DNA of 64,000 nt from Candidatus Rokuibacteriota bacterium. Its GTDB lineage: Bacteria; Methylomirabilota; Methylomirabilia; Rokubacteriales; CSP1-6. The DNA lies in contig QHSU01000078.1 of the NCBI GenBank assembly GCA_003220535.1, forward strand, positions 62,001 to 126,000, written 5' to 3'. Shown here one piece after another: positions 53,077-60,243 of this stretch (the stretch's first letter is position 1; each line of letters starts with the position of its first letter). The notes under the pieces were generated by a model, which was not told the origin of the DNA, made no database searches, and worked only from the letters and a program-made list of their open reading frames with translations. The position numbers and the translations under genes are program-made.

Positions 53077-53675
53077 ACGGCCACCCGACCGCGGCCCACC
53101 AGGTCGCAGAAGTAGCGATGGACCGTCGTGTTGTCGGTGAGCTCCGGGTGAAACGTCGCGACCAGCACCCGTCCCTGCCTGGCCATGACCGGCTCGCCCC
53201 CGTGCTCGGCCAGCACCTCGACGCCCGGGCCCACCCGGCGGATCCTGGGTGCTCTGATGAAGACCATCTCGATGGGCGTCGATCCGGCTTCGAGCCTGGC
53301 CACGCCGGACGCCTCGAACGACTCGCGCTGGCGACCATAGGCGTTGCGCTCGACGGTGACGTCGATGAGCCCGAGCGAGAATTGCCGCGGGCTCTCGACC
53401 TCGCGCGCCAGAATGATGAGGCCGGCGCAGGTGCCGAAGATCGGCTTGCCGCCGGCGTGGAACTTCTCGATGGCGGGCGCGAAGTCCCACGCGTCCATGA
53501 GCTTGAGCAGGGTCGTGGACTCGCCCCCGGGGATGATGAGCCCCGCGACGTCCTCGAGCTCGGCCGGCTTCCGCACCTGGACCGCCGCGCAGCCGCATTG
53601 CTCGAGCGCCCTGGCGTGGAGCGCGAAGTCTCCCTGAAGGGCGAGCACCCCGATCCTCATCGGATGGCTATTCAT
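53073..53675 (-). CDS. pdxT: Pyridoxal 5'-phosphate synthase glutaminase subunit PdxT
   Basis: Class I glutaminase that feeds ammonia to PdxS. The 200-residue protein has GVLALQGDFALHARAL, GLIIPGGESTTLLKL, the nucleophile Cys83 in IFGTCAGLI and the His-Glu pair in TFHPELT. The start may be the Met at 53660 (MRIGVLALQG), which fits the family better; neither site has a clear Shine-Dalgarno. A 35-bp repeat begins directly before the first Met. Confidence 0.95.
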   Translation of the reverse strand: MNSHPMRIGVLALQGDFALHARALEQCGCAAVQVRKPAELEDVAGLIIPGGESTTLLKLMDAWDFAPAIEKFHAGGKPIFGTCAGLIILAREVESPRQFSLGLIDVTVERNAYGRQRESFEASGVARLEAGSTPIEMVFIRAPRIRRVGPGVEVLAEHGGEPVMARQGRVLVATFHPELTDNTTVHRYFCDLVGRGRVAV

Positions 53676-53751
53676 AGACTCGCCTCGCCTGCGCCTGCGG
53701 CTCGCCCTACTTTCACAGACTCGCCTCGCCTGCGGCTGCGGCTCGCCCTAC
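53676..53751. repeat. Two direct copies of a 35-bp repeat between pdxS and pdxT
   Basis: Copies at 53676-53710 and 53717-53751 differ at one position and are separated by 6 bp. They fill the whole 72-bp gap: the first abuts the pdxT start codon and the second runs into the pdxS stop codon. Sequence is a G+C-rich mix of CGCCTCGCCTGCG-type words. Confidence 0.9.
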
Positions 53752-54644
53752 CATCCGCGTGTCTGCAGGAGTTCCTTCTCCGGGAGCTTCGATGTCTCGA
53801 GCCCGACCATTGCATCGCCGAGATCCTCGCTCACGCGCGCCAGCACGTCGGCGTCCTTGAAATGTGTCGTCGCTTGCACGATGGCACGAGCCCGCTTCGC
53901 CGGATCGCTCGACTTGAAGATCCCGGAGCCGACGAAGACGGCCTCCGCCCCCAGCTGCATCATGAGGGCGGCGTCCGCCGGCGTCGCGATCCCGCCCGCG
54001 GAGAAATTCGGCACGGGGAGCTTCCCGGCCTTGGCCACCCAGCGCACCAGCTCGTACGGGGCGCCGAGATTCTTCGCCTCGGTCATCAGCTCTTCGGGTG
54101 ACAGCGTGGTGAGGCGCCGGATGCCGGAGACGAGCGCGCGCATGTGCCGGACCGCCTCGACGATGTTGCCGGAGCCCGCTTCGCCCTTGGTCCGGATCAT
54201 CGCCGCACCCTCGCCGATGCGCCGGAGCGCCTCGCCCAGGTCGCGGCAGCCGCAGACGAAGGGAATGCGGAACGCGAACTTGTCGATGTGGAAATGCTCG
54301 TCGGCCGGCGTCAGCACCTCCGACTCGTCGATGTAGTCGACGGCCAGGGCTTCCAGGATCTGCGCCTCGACGAAGTGGCCGATCCGTGCCTTCGCCATGA
54401 CCGGGATCGTCACCGTCTTCTGGATCTCCTTGATCTTCTTCACGGGCGACATCCGCGCCACGCCGCCTTCCTTGCGGATGTCCGCGGGCACGCGCTCGAG
54501 GGCCATGACGGACGCGGCGCCGGCGTCCTCCGCGATCTTGGCCTGCTCGGCGTTGGTGACGTCCATGATGACCCCGCCCTTGAGCATCTCGGCGAGGCCG
54601 ATGTGCTTTCTGTCCGCAATCCGCAGTCCGTTCAGGTCCGACAT
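53748..54644 (-). CDS. pdxS: Pyridoxal 5'-phosphate synthase subunit PdxS
   Basis: Makes pyridoxal phosphate from ribose 5-phosphate, glyceraldehyde 3-phosphate and ammonia. The 298-residue barrel matches the family end to end: GLAEMLKGGVIMDVTNAEQA, MALERVPADIRKEGGVARM, the catalytic lysines in PVMAKARIGHF and MIRTKGEAGSGNIVEAVRH, and GSGIFKSSDP. Strong Shine-Dalgarno AAGGAGG before the ATG. It serves the several PLP enzymes in the window (HemL, CysM) among others. Confidence 0.98.
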   Translation of the reverse strand: MSDLNGLRIADRKHIGLAEMLKGGVIMDVTNAEQAKIAEDAGAASVMALERVPADIRKEGGVARMSPVKKIKEIQKTVTIPVMAKARIGHFVEAQILEALAVDYIDESEVLTPADEHFHIDKFAFRIPFVCGCRDLGEALRRIGEGAAMIRTKGEAGSGNIVEAVRHMRALVSGIRRLTTLSPEELMTEAKNLGAPYELVRWVAKAGKLPVPNFSAGGIATPADAALMMQLGAEAVFVGSGIFKSSDPAKRARAIVQATTHFKDADVLARVSEDLGDAMVGLETSKLPEKELLQTRGW

Positions 54645-54683
54645 GTGTGTCCTCCTTTGTATATGCCGTCGGGGCGCCTTCGC

Positions 54684-54886
54684 AGGGCTCCGGCGCCCGA
54701 CGTTCGGGCTCTCGATGCTCTACCTCCCCGGTCCGTAGGGCTCCGGCGCCCGACGTTCGGGCTCTCGATGCTCTACCTCCCCGGTCCGCAGGGCTCCGGC
54801 GCCCGACGTTCGGGCTCTCGATGCTCTACCTCCCCGGTCCGCAGGGCTCCGGCGCCCGACGTTCGGGCTCTCGACGCTCTACCTCC
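54684..54886. repeat. Four tandem copies of a 53-bp repeat between pdxR and pdxS
   Basis: Copies start at 54684, 54737, 54790 and 54843, exactly 53 bp apart; the last is slightly shortened and diverges at its end. The first three differ at single positions. Each holds the inverted repeat GCCCGA-CGT-TCGGGC, able to form a small hairpin. The array fills most of the 254-bp gap between the pdxR stop and the pdxS start; the remainder contains the pdxS ribosome-binding site. Confidence 0.93.
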
Positions 54887-54898
54887 GAGCCCCAGGGC

Positions 54899-56449
54899 TT
54901 ACACCACCGGCACCGCTGCGCGCTCGACCCGGTCCGGGCCGCGGTGCCGGCTGCGCGCGGACTTGATCGTTTCGGCCAGTCGCCGGACGCCCTCGTCGAT
55001 CCGCCCGGCCGCCACCGATGAGAACGAGAGCCGCAGCGTGCGCTGGCCGCCGCCGTCGACGAAGAAGGGCGCGCCGGGTGTGAAGGCGACGCCCCGCTCG
55101 ATCGCCTGCCGGAGCAGGGCCCCGGCGTCCATGCCCGCCGGCAGCGTGAGCAGCAGCGAGAATCCCCCCTGGGGCTCGGTCCAGGTGACCTCCGGCGGCA
55201 TGCGTCGCCGCAGCGCCGCCAGCAGCATCGAGCGACGCCGGGCGTACTCCGTCGCGACGCGTGTCGCGTGACGGTCGAGCAGCTTGCGCTCGCAGAAGCG
55301 ATGCACCGCCGCCTGGATGAGTGCGCTCGTGTGGAGGTCGGCGAGCTGCTTGGCCGCCTGGAGCCGCTCGAGGATCGGCGGAGGGCCGACGAGCCAGCCG
55401 AGCCGCAGCCCCGGGAAAAGGATCTTCGAGAACGTGCCGATGTAGATGACGACCCCGCCGCGGTCGACGGCCTTGAGCGGTAGCGTCGGCGCGTCGCCGT
55501 AGTAGAGGCTGCCATCGAATCCGTCCTCGACGATCGGCACCTGGTGGCGCGCCGCCGCCGCGAGGAGCCGCCGTCCGATCTCCGGGGCTACGGCCAATCC
55601 CGTCGGATTGTGGGCGCTCGGCTGACAGTAGAAGAGCTTCGGCGTGTGGCGCTCGAGGAGCCGCTCGAAAACCTCGGCCCGCGGCCCGGCGTCGTCCCAG
55701 GGCACGCTGAGGAGCTGGGCCCCGAACGACCGGAACACCTGCATGGCGCGCGGGTACGTCGGCTGCTCGATGGCCACGAAGTCGCCCGGATCGATCAGGG
55801 TCCGCGCGATCAGATCGAATCCCTGCTGCGAGCCGTTGACGATGAGGATCTCGTCCGGGCGCGCCTCGAGGCCGAACCGCAAGAGGTATGTCGACAGGTA
55901 CTGCCGGAGCGGAGGATAGCCGCCGGCCGGATAGTACTGCAGGAGCGAGGCGCCCTCCTCGCGGATCACCTGGTTCAGCACGCGCCGAAACGCGTCCGTC
56001 GGGAAGAGCCCGCTGTCCGGCATGCCGCCCGCGAACGACACGATCGCGCCGCTCGACGGGATGGGCGTCACGGCCCGCGAGCGCTCGTCGTCGGCGCCCA
56101 GGATCTGCGCGTTGCGCGAGAAGAGCCCGGACCAGTCGAGCGCGACGGGCGCCGCGGCGGGCAACGTCACCGGCACGGCGCCGCTCGCGGGCCGCTCGGC
56201 GACGAAGGTCCCCTGCCCGACGTGGGCGCGAGCCCAGCCGGTCGCGACCAGCTCCTCGTACGCGAGGGCCACGGTGCCGCGATTGACGCCGAGCTGCCGC
56301 GCGAGCTCACGCGTGGCCGGGAGCTTCATCCCCGGGGTCAGCAGCCGCTCGTGGATCAGTCGCTCCAGGTGCGCCTGGATCTGACGCGGCAAGGCCGTGG
56401 GTTTGTCGCGATCGAGCGGGATGTTCACCCAGTTCTCCTGGCAAGCCAT
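54899..56449 (-). CDS. pdxR: MocR-family regulator, probable PdxR
   Basis: A 516-residue regulator with an N-terminal GntR-type winged helix (ALPRQIQAHLERLI, KLPATRELARQLGVN, GTVALAYEELVATGW) and a fold-type I aminotransferase-like domain. The latter has NPTGLAV, the PLP lysine in IGTFSKILFPGLRLGWL and LRLSFSS near the end. PdxR proteins sense pyridoxal phosphate and control pdxST, which lie directly downstream here on the same strand instead of divergently. The ATG at 56449 was preferred over a TTG eleven codons upstream. Confidence 0.88.
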   Translation of the reverse strand: MACQENWVNIPLDRDKPTALPRQIQAHLERLIHERLLTPGMKLPATRELARQLGVNRGTVALAYEELVATGWARAHVGQGTFVAERPASGAVPVTLPAAAPVALDWSGLFSRNAQILGADDERSRAVTPIPSSGAIVSFAGGMPDSGLFPTDAFRRVLNQVIREEGASLLQYYPAGGYPPLRQYLSTYLLRFGLEARPDEILIVNGSQQGFDLIARTLIDPGDFVAIEQPTYPRAMQVFRSFGAQLLSVPWDDAGPRAEVFERLLERHTPKLFYCQPSAHNPTGLAVAPEIGRRLLAAAARHQVPIVEDGFDGSLYYGDAPTLPLKAVDRGGVVIYIGTFSKILFPGLRLGWLVGPPPILERLQAAKQLADLHTSALIQAAVHRFCERKLLDRHATRVATEYARRRSMLLAALRRRMPPEVTWTEPQGGFSLLLTLPAGMDAGALLRQAIERGVAFTPGAPFFVDGGGQRTLRLSFSSVAAGRIDEGVRRLAETIKSARSRHRGPDRVERAAVPVV

Positions 56450-56514
56450 TTTGGCTTGAATCAGCACCCCGTCAAGGGCCAATTGGACTGGCCCGAGCAG
56501 GCCATTCCGATCGG

Positions 56515-56712
56515 GTGCGCCGTGAACGCGGGCACGACTCCGGCCTGCGGGTGGCCGTCGCCGCGATGCTGCTGCTGATCGTCCTCACCACTGCTACACT
56601 TCTGCTGGCGCTCGGCGTGGCATCGCCGAGGTTCCGCGACGGCAACCCCGGAATCGCCGGGGACTCGCCCACTGGCGGTGACCGACGATCGCGGGGCGAG
56701 GCCGCGAGGTGA
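56515..56712 (+). CDS. Possible small single-span membrane protein
   Basis: An unrecognised 65-residue frame on the plus strand with a basic start and one hydrophobic helix (VAAMLLLIVLTTATLLLALGV), then a hydrophilic tail. It begins with GTG and ends in a GTGA junction with an alternative start of the next gene. It is divergent from pdxR. Codon use is compatible with coding, but the frame is short and support is limited. Confidence 0.4.
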   Translation: MRRERGHDSGLRVAVAAMLLLIVLTTATLLLALGVASPRFRDGNPGIAGDSPTGGDRRSRGEAAR

Positions 56713-56735
56713 GCCCATCAAGGGGGGAACCCCGC

Positions 56736-56912
56736 ATGGCGGGCGAAGCACCCATCACGCAGGCCGTGAAATGGATCGAGGACCAGCTGGTCGACAACCC
56801 CGGCGCCGACCGCATCAAGCTCGTCGACGAGGCGTCGCGCCGTTTCGACCTCTCGCCGCTGGACGCCGACTTCCTGTTCCGTCATCTCGCCGAGCGGGCG
56901 AAGAAGAAGTGA
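56736..56912 (+). CDS. Small conserved-looking protein of unknown function
   Basis: A 58-residue soluble protein, helical by eye (ITQAVKWIEDQLVDNP, KLVDEASRRFDLSPLDADFL) and ending in a lysine run. The ATG has an AAGGGGGGA Shine-Dalgarno; a GTG at 56709 would add nine residues. The stop overlaps the start of the methyltransferase gene (GTGA), so the two are translationally coupled. Family unknown to me. Confidence 0.72.
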   Translation: MAGEAPITQAVKWIEDQLVDNPGADRIKLVDEASRRFDLSPLDADFLFRHLAERAKKK

Positions 56913-57685
56913 GCGAGGCGCAAACCCGCCGCGTCCAGGACCAGTTCGGCGGCAGCGCGGCGGCCTACGTCACGAGCCCCCTCCACGCGGCCGGCGAAGA
57001 CCTGGATCGGCTGCTCGCCTGGGGCGCGGCGCGCCGCGGCGATCGCGTGCTCGACGTCGCGACGGGCGGGGGCCACACGGCGCTCGCGTTCGCCGGCATC
57101 ACGCGGCGGGTGGTGGCGTACGATCTCACCGAGCCGATGCTCAGGGCCGCGCGCGGGCACCTGCAGGCCCGCGGCGCCGCCAACGTCGGGTTCGTCGCCG
57201 GGGACGCTGGCGCCCTGCCCTTTCGCGACGGGTCATTCGACGTCGTCACCTGCCGCACCGCCGCGCATCACTTCGCCGATGTCGGGGCCGCCCTCCGGCA
57301 GATCCACCGGGTTCTGCGCCCGGGCGGCGCGTTGCTGCTGCAGGACATCCTCGGCCACGACGATTCCGAGGCGAGCGCGTTCATCCTCGAGGTCGAGAAA
57401 CGGCGCGATCCCTCGCACGTGCGGAGCTACCGGACGGTGGAGTGGAAGGCGTTCCTGCGCGCGTCGGGTCTGACGGTGATGGAAGAGTTCGCCATCTATA
57501 AGGTGCGGCAGTGGGAGGAGTGGACCGGCCGAATGCGGATGACGCCCGAGGCGCGGCTCGCGCTCGAGGCGTTCGTGCGTCGAGCGCCCGAGCGATGCCG
57601 GGCCGCGTTCGACTTCAAGCTCACTGCGAACGCCGTCCTGTCCTTCACCGACCGACAAGTCCTGCTGCGCGCTGACCGCGACTGA
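56909..57685 (+). CDS. Class I SAM-dependent methyltransferase
   Basis: A 258-residue methyltransferase. SAM-binding motif I is VLDVATGGGHTALAFA, motif II VVAYDLTEPML, then DAGALPFRDGSFDVVTCRTAAHHF and the HRVLRPGGALLLQDI motif. It is of the UbiE/Methyltransf_11 type; the HHF triad after motif IV is common in this group. The substrate cannot be told. Start is GTG at 56909, coupled to the small upstream gene. Confidence 0.88.
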   Translation: MSEAQTRRVQDQFGGSAAAYVTSPLHAAGEDLDRLLAWGAARRGDRVLDVATGGGHTALAFAGITRRVVAYDLTEPMLRAARGHLQARGAANVGFVAGDAGALPFRDGSFDVVTCRTAAHHFADVGAALRQIHRVLRPGGALLLQDILGHDDSEASAFILEVEKRRDPSHVRSYRTVEWKAFLRASGLTVMEEFAIYKVRQWEEWTGRMRMTPEARLALEAFVRRAPERCRAAFDFKLTANAVLSFTDRQVLLRADRD

Positions 57686-57697
57686 CCCGTTGGAGCT

Positions 57698-57711
57698 CCC
57701 GGCCGGCCGGG
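57698..57711. terminator. Palindrome between convergent genes
   Basis: CCCGGCCGGCCGGG is a perfect 14-bp palindrome in the 29-bp gap between the convergent methyltransferase and Smr genes. It could act as a bidirectional terminator hairpin, but no T-run follows on either side. Confidence 0.4.
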
Positions 57712-57714
57712 GGA

Positions 57715-58043
57715 TCAGCTCGGGCGCGGGTGGAGCCTGACGACCGTCGCGCCCGCGCCTCCACGCTCGGGCGGAGCGTCGGCGTAGGCAGCGACGAGAG
57801 GATGTCGGGCGAGCAAAGCCTGCACGATCTTCCGCTGGACGCCGATCCCCCGGCCGTGGATTAGCCGCACTTCGACGAACCCTTTGGCGTGAGCCGCTTC
57901 GAGGTAGTCGGCGACGACCGAGGCCACGTCGCGCGGCGCGAAGGCGTGGAGGTCGATCGCATCCTCGATCGGGATGCGGACGGGCTCGCCGTCTACAGCG
58001 GAGGCCCTCCCAGCACGTGCTCCTTCCAGTGGTCGAAGCTCAG
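57715..58043 (-). CDS. Smr-domain protein, apparent 1-nt frameshift
   Basis: The C-terminal 90 residues are a clear Smr (MutS2 C-terminal) domain: EDAIDLHAFAPRDVASVV, LIHGRGIGVQRKIVQALL and GATVVRLHPR. The N-terminal part in the same frame has A/T-ending codons unlike its neighbours. The frame shifted by one base has strong G/C third positions and reads SFDHWKEHVLGGPPL before a TAG at 57995-57993. Adding one G there joins it smoothly to VDGEPVRIPIED. This suggests a real or assembly 1-nt deletion. The start is unclear: CTG at 58043 behind GGGGGAGG in the shifted frame, or GTG at 58068 if no frameshift exists. Confidence 0.65.
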
Positions 58044-58070
58044 GAGATCCTCCCCCGAAAGCTTGCACTG

Positions 58071-58481
58071 TCAGAAGGTCGCCGAGCGCTCGAAGAACGG
58101 CACGTCCACCAGCCCCACGTTCTCGGCGCGCGCGGTCTCGGCGACCTTCTGAGTCACCATTTGGCGGACGAACGGGATCGGGATGCGACCGAGCCGGTGG
58201 ATGACCTCCTCCGTGCAGCGAATGCCCGTTCCCGGCAGCACGGGCCCGTCGGCGACCGTCTGGTCCGCCTCGCGCTCGGGATGCTCGCACGTCTCGGGCA
58301 CGAGCTCTTGCAGGCGCAGCGATACGTACTCGGTCACCCAGCCCTGGATCCCCCGCCGCGCCTCGTCCTGGCTCGGCGCGGCGCGATCGAGCTTGTCGTT
58401 GACGGCGGCGAGGAGCTCTTCAAGCCGGCCGAGCCGTGACTCGAGCGCCGCGAGCCGCCGGTCCACATTGGCTTCGCTCAT
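58071..58481 (-). CDS. PCP-reductase-domain protein
   Basis: A 136-residue protein. The N-terminal 35 residues look like a short coiled coil (RLAALESRLGRLEELLAAV). The C-terminal 50 residues match the small PCP_red domain known from the end of light-independent protochlorophyllide reductase subunit B (TEEVIHRLGRIPIPFVRQM, then KVAETARAEN). Three cysteines are present (CEHPE, IRCTEE) and none forms a CXXC. Such stand-alone proteins occur in non-photosynthetic bacteria; function unknown. ATG has an AGGAGG site at 5 bp. Confidence 0.78.
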   Translation of the reverse strand: MSEANVDRRLAALESRLGRLEELLAAVNDKLDRAAPSQDEARRGIQGWVTEYVSLRLQELVPETCEHPEREADQTVADGPVLPGTGIRCTEEVIHRLGRIPIPFVRQMVTQKVAETARAENVGLVDVPFFERSATF

Positions 58482-58506
58482 CGGGTCCTCCTGAGACCGG
58501 CGCCGC

Positions 58507-59922
58507 TCAGGGGGCCACCGGGCGGCGGGTGTACCAGTCCGTGAGTCGCTGGTAAGCATCGACGACACGCAGCACCGTCGCCTCGTCGAACGGCCGTCCC
58601 ACGACCTGCAGGCCGATCGGCAGCCCCGTCCCGGTGAAGCCACACGGCGCCCCGCACGTCGGGTGGCCGGAGAAGTTGAACGGCCGCGTGAGGCGGATCA
58701 ACGCCGAGCGCACGTCCGACTGACCGTCGCCGAGCGTCGTCTCGCGCTCGCCGAGGACCGGCGCCGGGATCGGAGTCGCCGGCGCCAGAAGCACGTCGCG
58801 CCGGGCGAGAGCCGCGTCGATCTCCGAGCGCACGAGCGCGCGCACCTGCTGGGCCCGCACGTAGTGAGCGCCGCTGATGAAGGCACCCATCCGGAGTCGC
58901 TCCCTGACGTCCGGTTGGTAGTCCTGCGGACGCGACCGCATCCAGGTCGCGTGATACGCGAGCGCCTCCGACGCGACGATCGCGGAGGAGGCGGCGGCCA
59001 CGTGGGTCACCTGGGTCAGGTTCAGCTCGTCCACCACCGCACCCGCCTGCTCGAGCCGCTTGGCCGCCGCTTCCACCGCCTCGCGCACCTCGGGCGCCGC
59101 GATGTCGGTGAAGTGCGCGCGCAGGAGCCCCACCCGGAGACCCTTCACGTCGCCGGTGAGCGCCGCCGCGTAGTCGGGCACGGGCAGGACGCTCGTGGTC
59201 GGGTCGGCCGGATCGTAGCCGGCGATGGCGTGCAGCATCAGCGCGCAGTCCCGCGCGGTCCGGGTCATCGGTCCCACGTGGTCCATCGACCAGGAGAGCG
59301 GCAGCACGCCCGCGCGGCTGACCCGCCCGTAGGTCGGCTTGAGCCCGGTGATGCCGCAGAGCGAGGCCGGGATGCGGATCGACCCGCCCGTGTCCGAGCC
59401 GAGCGATCCGGGGACCAGCCCCGCCGCGATGGCCACTCCCGAGCCCGAGGACGAGCCGCCAGCGATGCGATGCGCGTCCGCGTCCCACGGGTTTCGCGCG
59501 TCGCCGTAGTGCGCGTTCAGTCCCTCGGGCCCGTACGCGAACTCGTGCATGTTGAGCTTGCCGAGCACGATCGCGCCCGCCGCGCCGAGACGCGCCACGA
59601 CGGTCGCATCCTCCGGCGGCACGGAGTCACGCAGGATCTTCGAGCCACCGGTCGTCCGGACACCTTTCGTCGCGTAGAGGTCTTTCGGCGCCCACGGCAC
59701 GCCATGGAGCGTCCCGGCGACTCTGCCCGCCATCAAGTCGGCCTCGGCCGCACGCGCCGACTCCAGAGCCGCGTCGGCACACACCGTGATGAACGCGTGC
59801 AGCCTCGCGTCGAGGGCGGCGATACGGTCGAGATGGGCGCGGACGACCTCGACCGGCGAGACCTCCTTCGTGGCGATCATTCGCCCGAGATCGGCCATCG
59901 ACGCCCAGAAGAGCTCGCTCAT
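58507..59922 (-). CDS. Amidase signature family enzyme (GatA/AtzE-like)
   Basis: A 471-residue amidase with the Ser-cisSer-Lys triad: the lysine in GVPWAPKDLYATKG, the GGSSSGSGVAIAAGLVPGSLGSDTGGSIRIPA signature region (serines in SSSGSG and the nucleophile in DTGGSI). The gene for a short GatC-like protein lies 113 bp upstream, but no gatB is present. Such GatC/AtzG plus amidase pairs serve small-molecule amide hydrolysis (for example AtzE in cyanurate breakdown). A role in tRNA amidation is therefore less likely. Confidence 0.87.
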   Translation of the reverse strand: MSELFWASMADLGRMIATKEVSPVEVVRAHLDRIAALDARLHAFITVCADAALESARAAEADLMAGRVAGTLHGVPWAPKDLYATKGVRTTGGSKILRDSVPPEDATVVARLGAAGAIVLGKLNMHEFAYGPEGLNAHYGDARNPWDADAHRIAGGSSSGSGVAIAAGLVPGSLGSDTGGSIRIPASLCGITGLKPTYGRVSRAGVLPLSWSMDHVGPMTRTARDCALMLHAIAGYDPADPTTSVLPVPDYAAALTGDVKGLRVGLLRAHFTDIAAPEVREAVEAAAKRLEQAGAVVDELNLTQVTHVAAASSAIVASEALAYHATWMRSRPQDYQPDVRERLRMGAFISGAHYVRAQQVRALVRSEIDAALARRDVLLAPATPIPAPVLGERETTLGDGQSDVRSALIRLTRPFNFSGHPTCGAPCGFTGTGLPIGLQVVGRPFDEATVLRVVDAYQRLTDWYTRRPVAP

Positions 59923-60035
59923 GTCACGATCCGCTCGCCTCGGCCGGTGAGGCCATCTCCATCAGGCTCGCCTCGCACGCGGGTGCCCGCCTCCGGGCGG
60001 CGCTGGGGCGCTGCCCGACGCGGCTCGCGCGGCCA

Positions 60036-60212
60036 TTACAGCACCCGATACTGCGTGGTCGGCTCGAGCGCATCGAGTGGCAGACCCTCGAGGCGCGCGA
60101 GCGCCTCGAGGAGGCGACCGACGGCCGGCCGGACCGACTCGAGCTCGGCGTCGGTCCAGGCAAACCCGCCGAGACTGGCGATGCATCTCATCGACTCCAC
60201 GCTTATTTCCAT
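60036..60212 (-). CDS. Short GatC/AtzG-like protein
   Basis: A 58-residue protein, or 62 if the Met at 60224 is used. It ends in the pattern LDALEPTTQYRVL, which resembles the conserved end of GatC and AtzG proteins that wrap around their partner amidase. The amidase gene follows on the same strand. It is divergent from the RACE gene, with only about 20-30 bp between the two starts, so promoters must overlap coding sequence or lie very close. Confidence 0.68.
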   Translation of the reverse strand: MEISVESMRCIASLGGFAWTDAELESVRPAVGRLLEALARLEGLPLDALEPTTQYRVL

Positions 60213-60243
60213 GGGCGCGAGCATACCACTAGAATGAGAGGCC

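Noticed and set aside
54684..54886. CRISPR array
   Set aside because: The 53-bp units are directly adjacent with no unique spacers, and no cas genes are in the window.
58071..58073. Selenocysteine or readthrough of the TGA that ends the PCP-domain gene, since the same frame continues for 25 codons with good codon use
   Set aside because: No conserved context for recoding was seen. A separate start plus a frameshift in the Smr gene explains the continued coding signal more simply.
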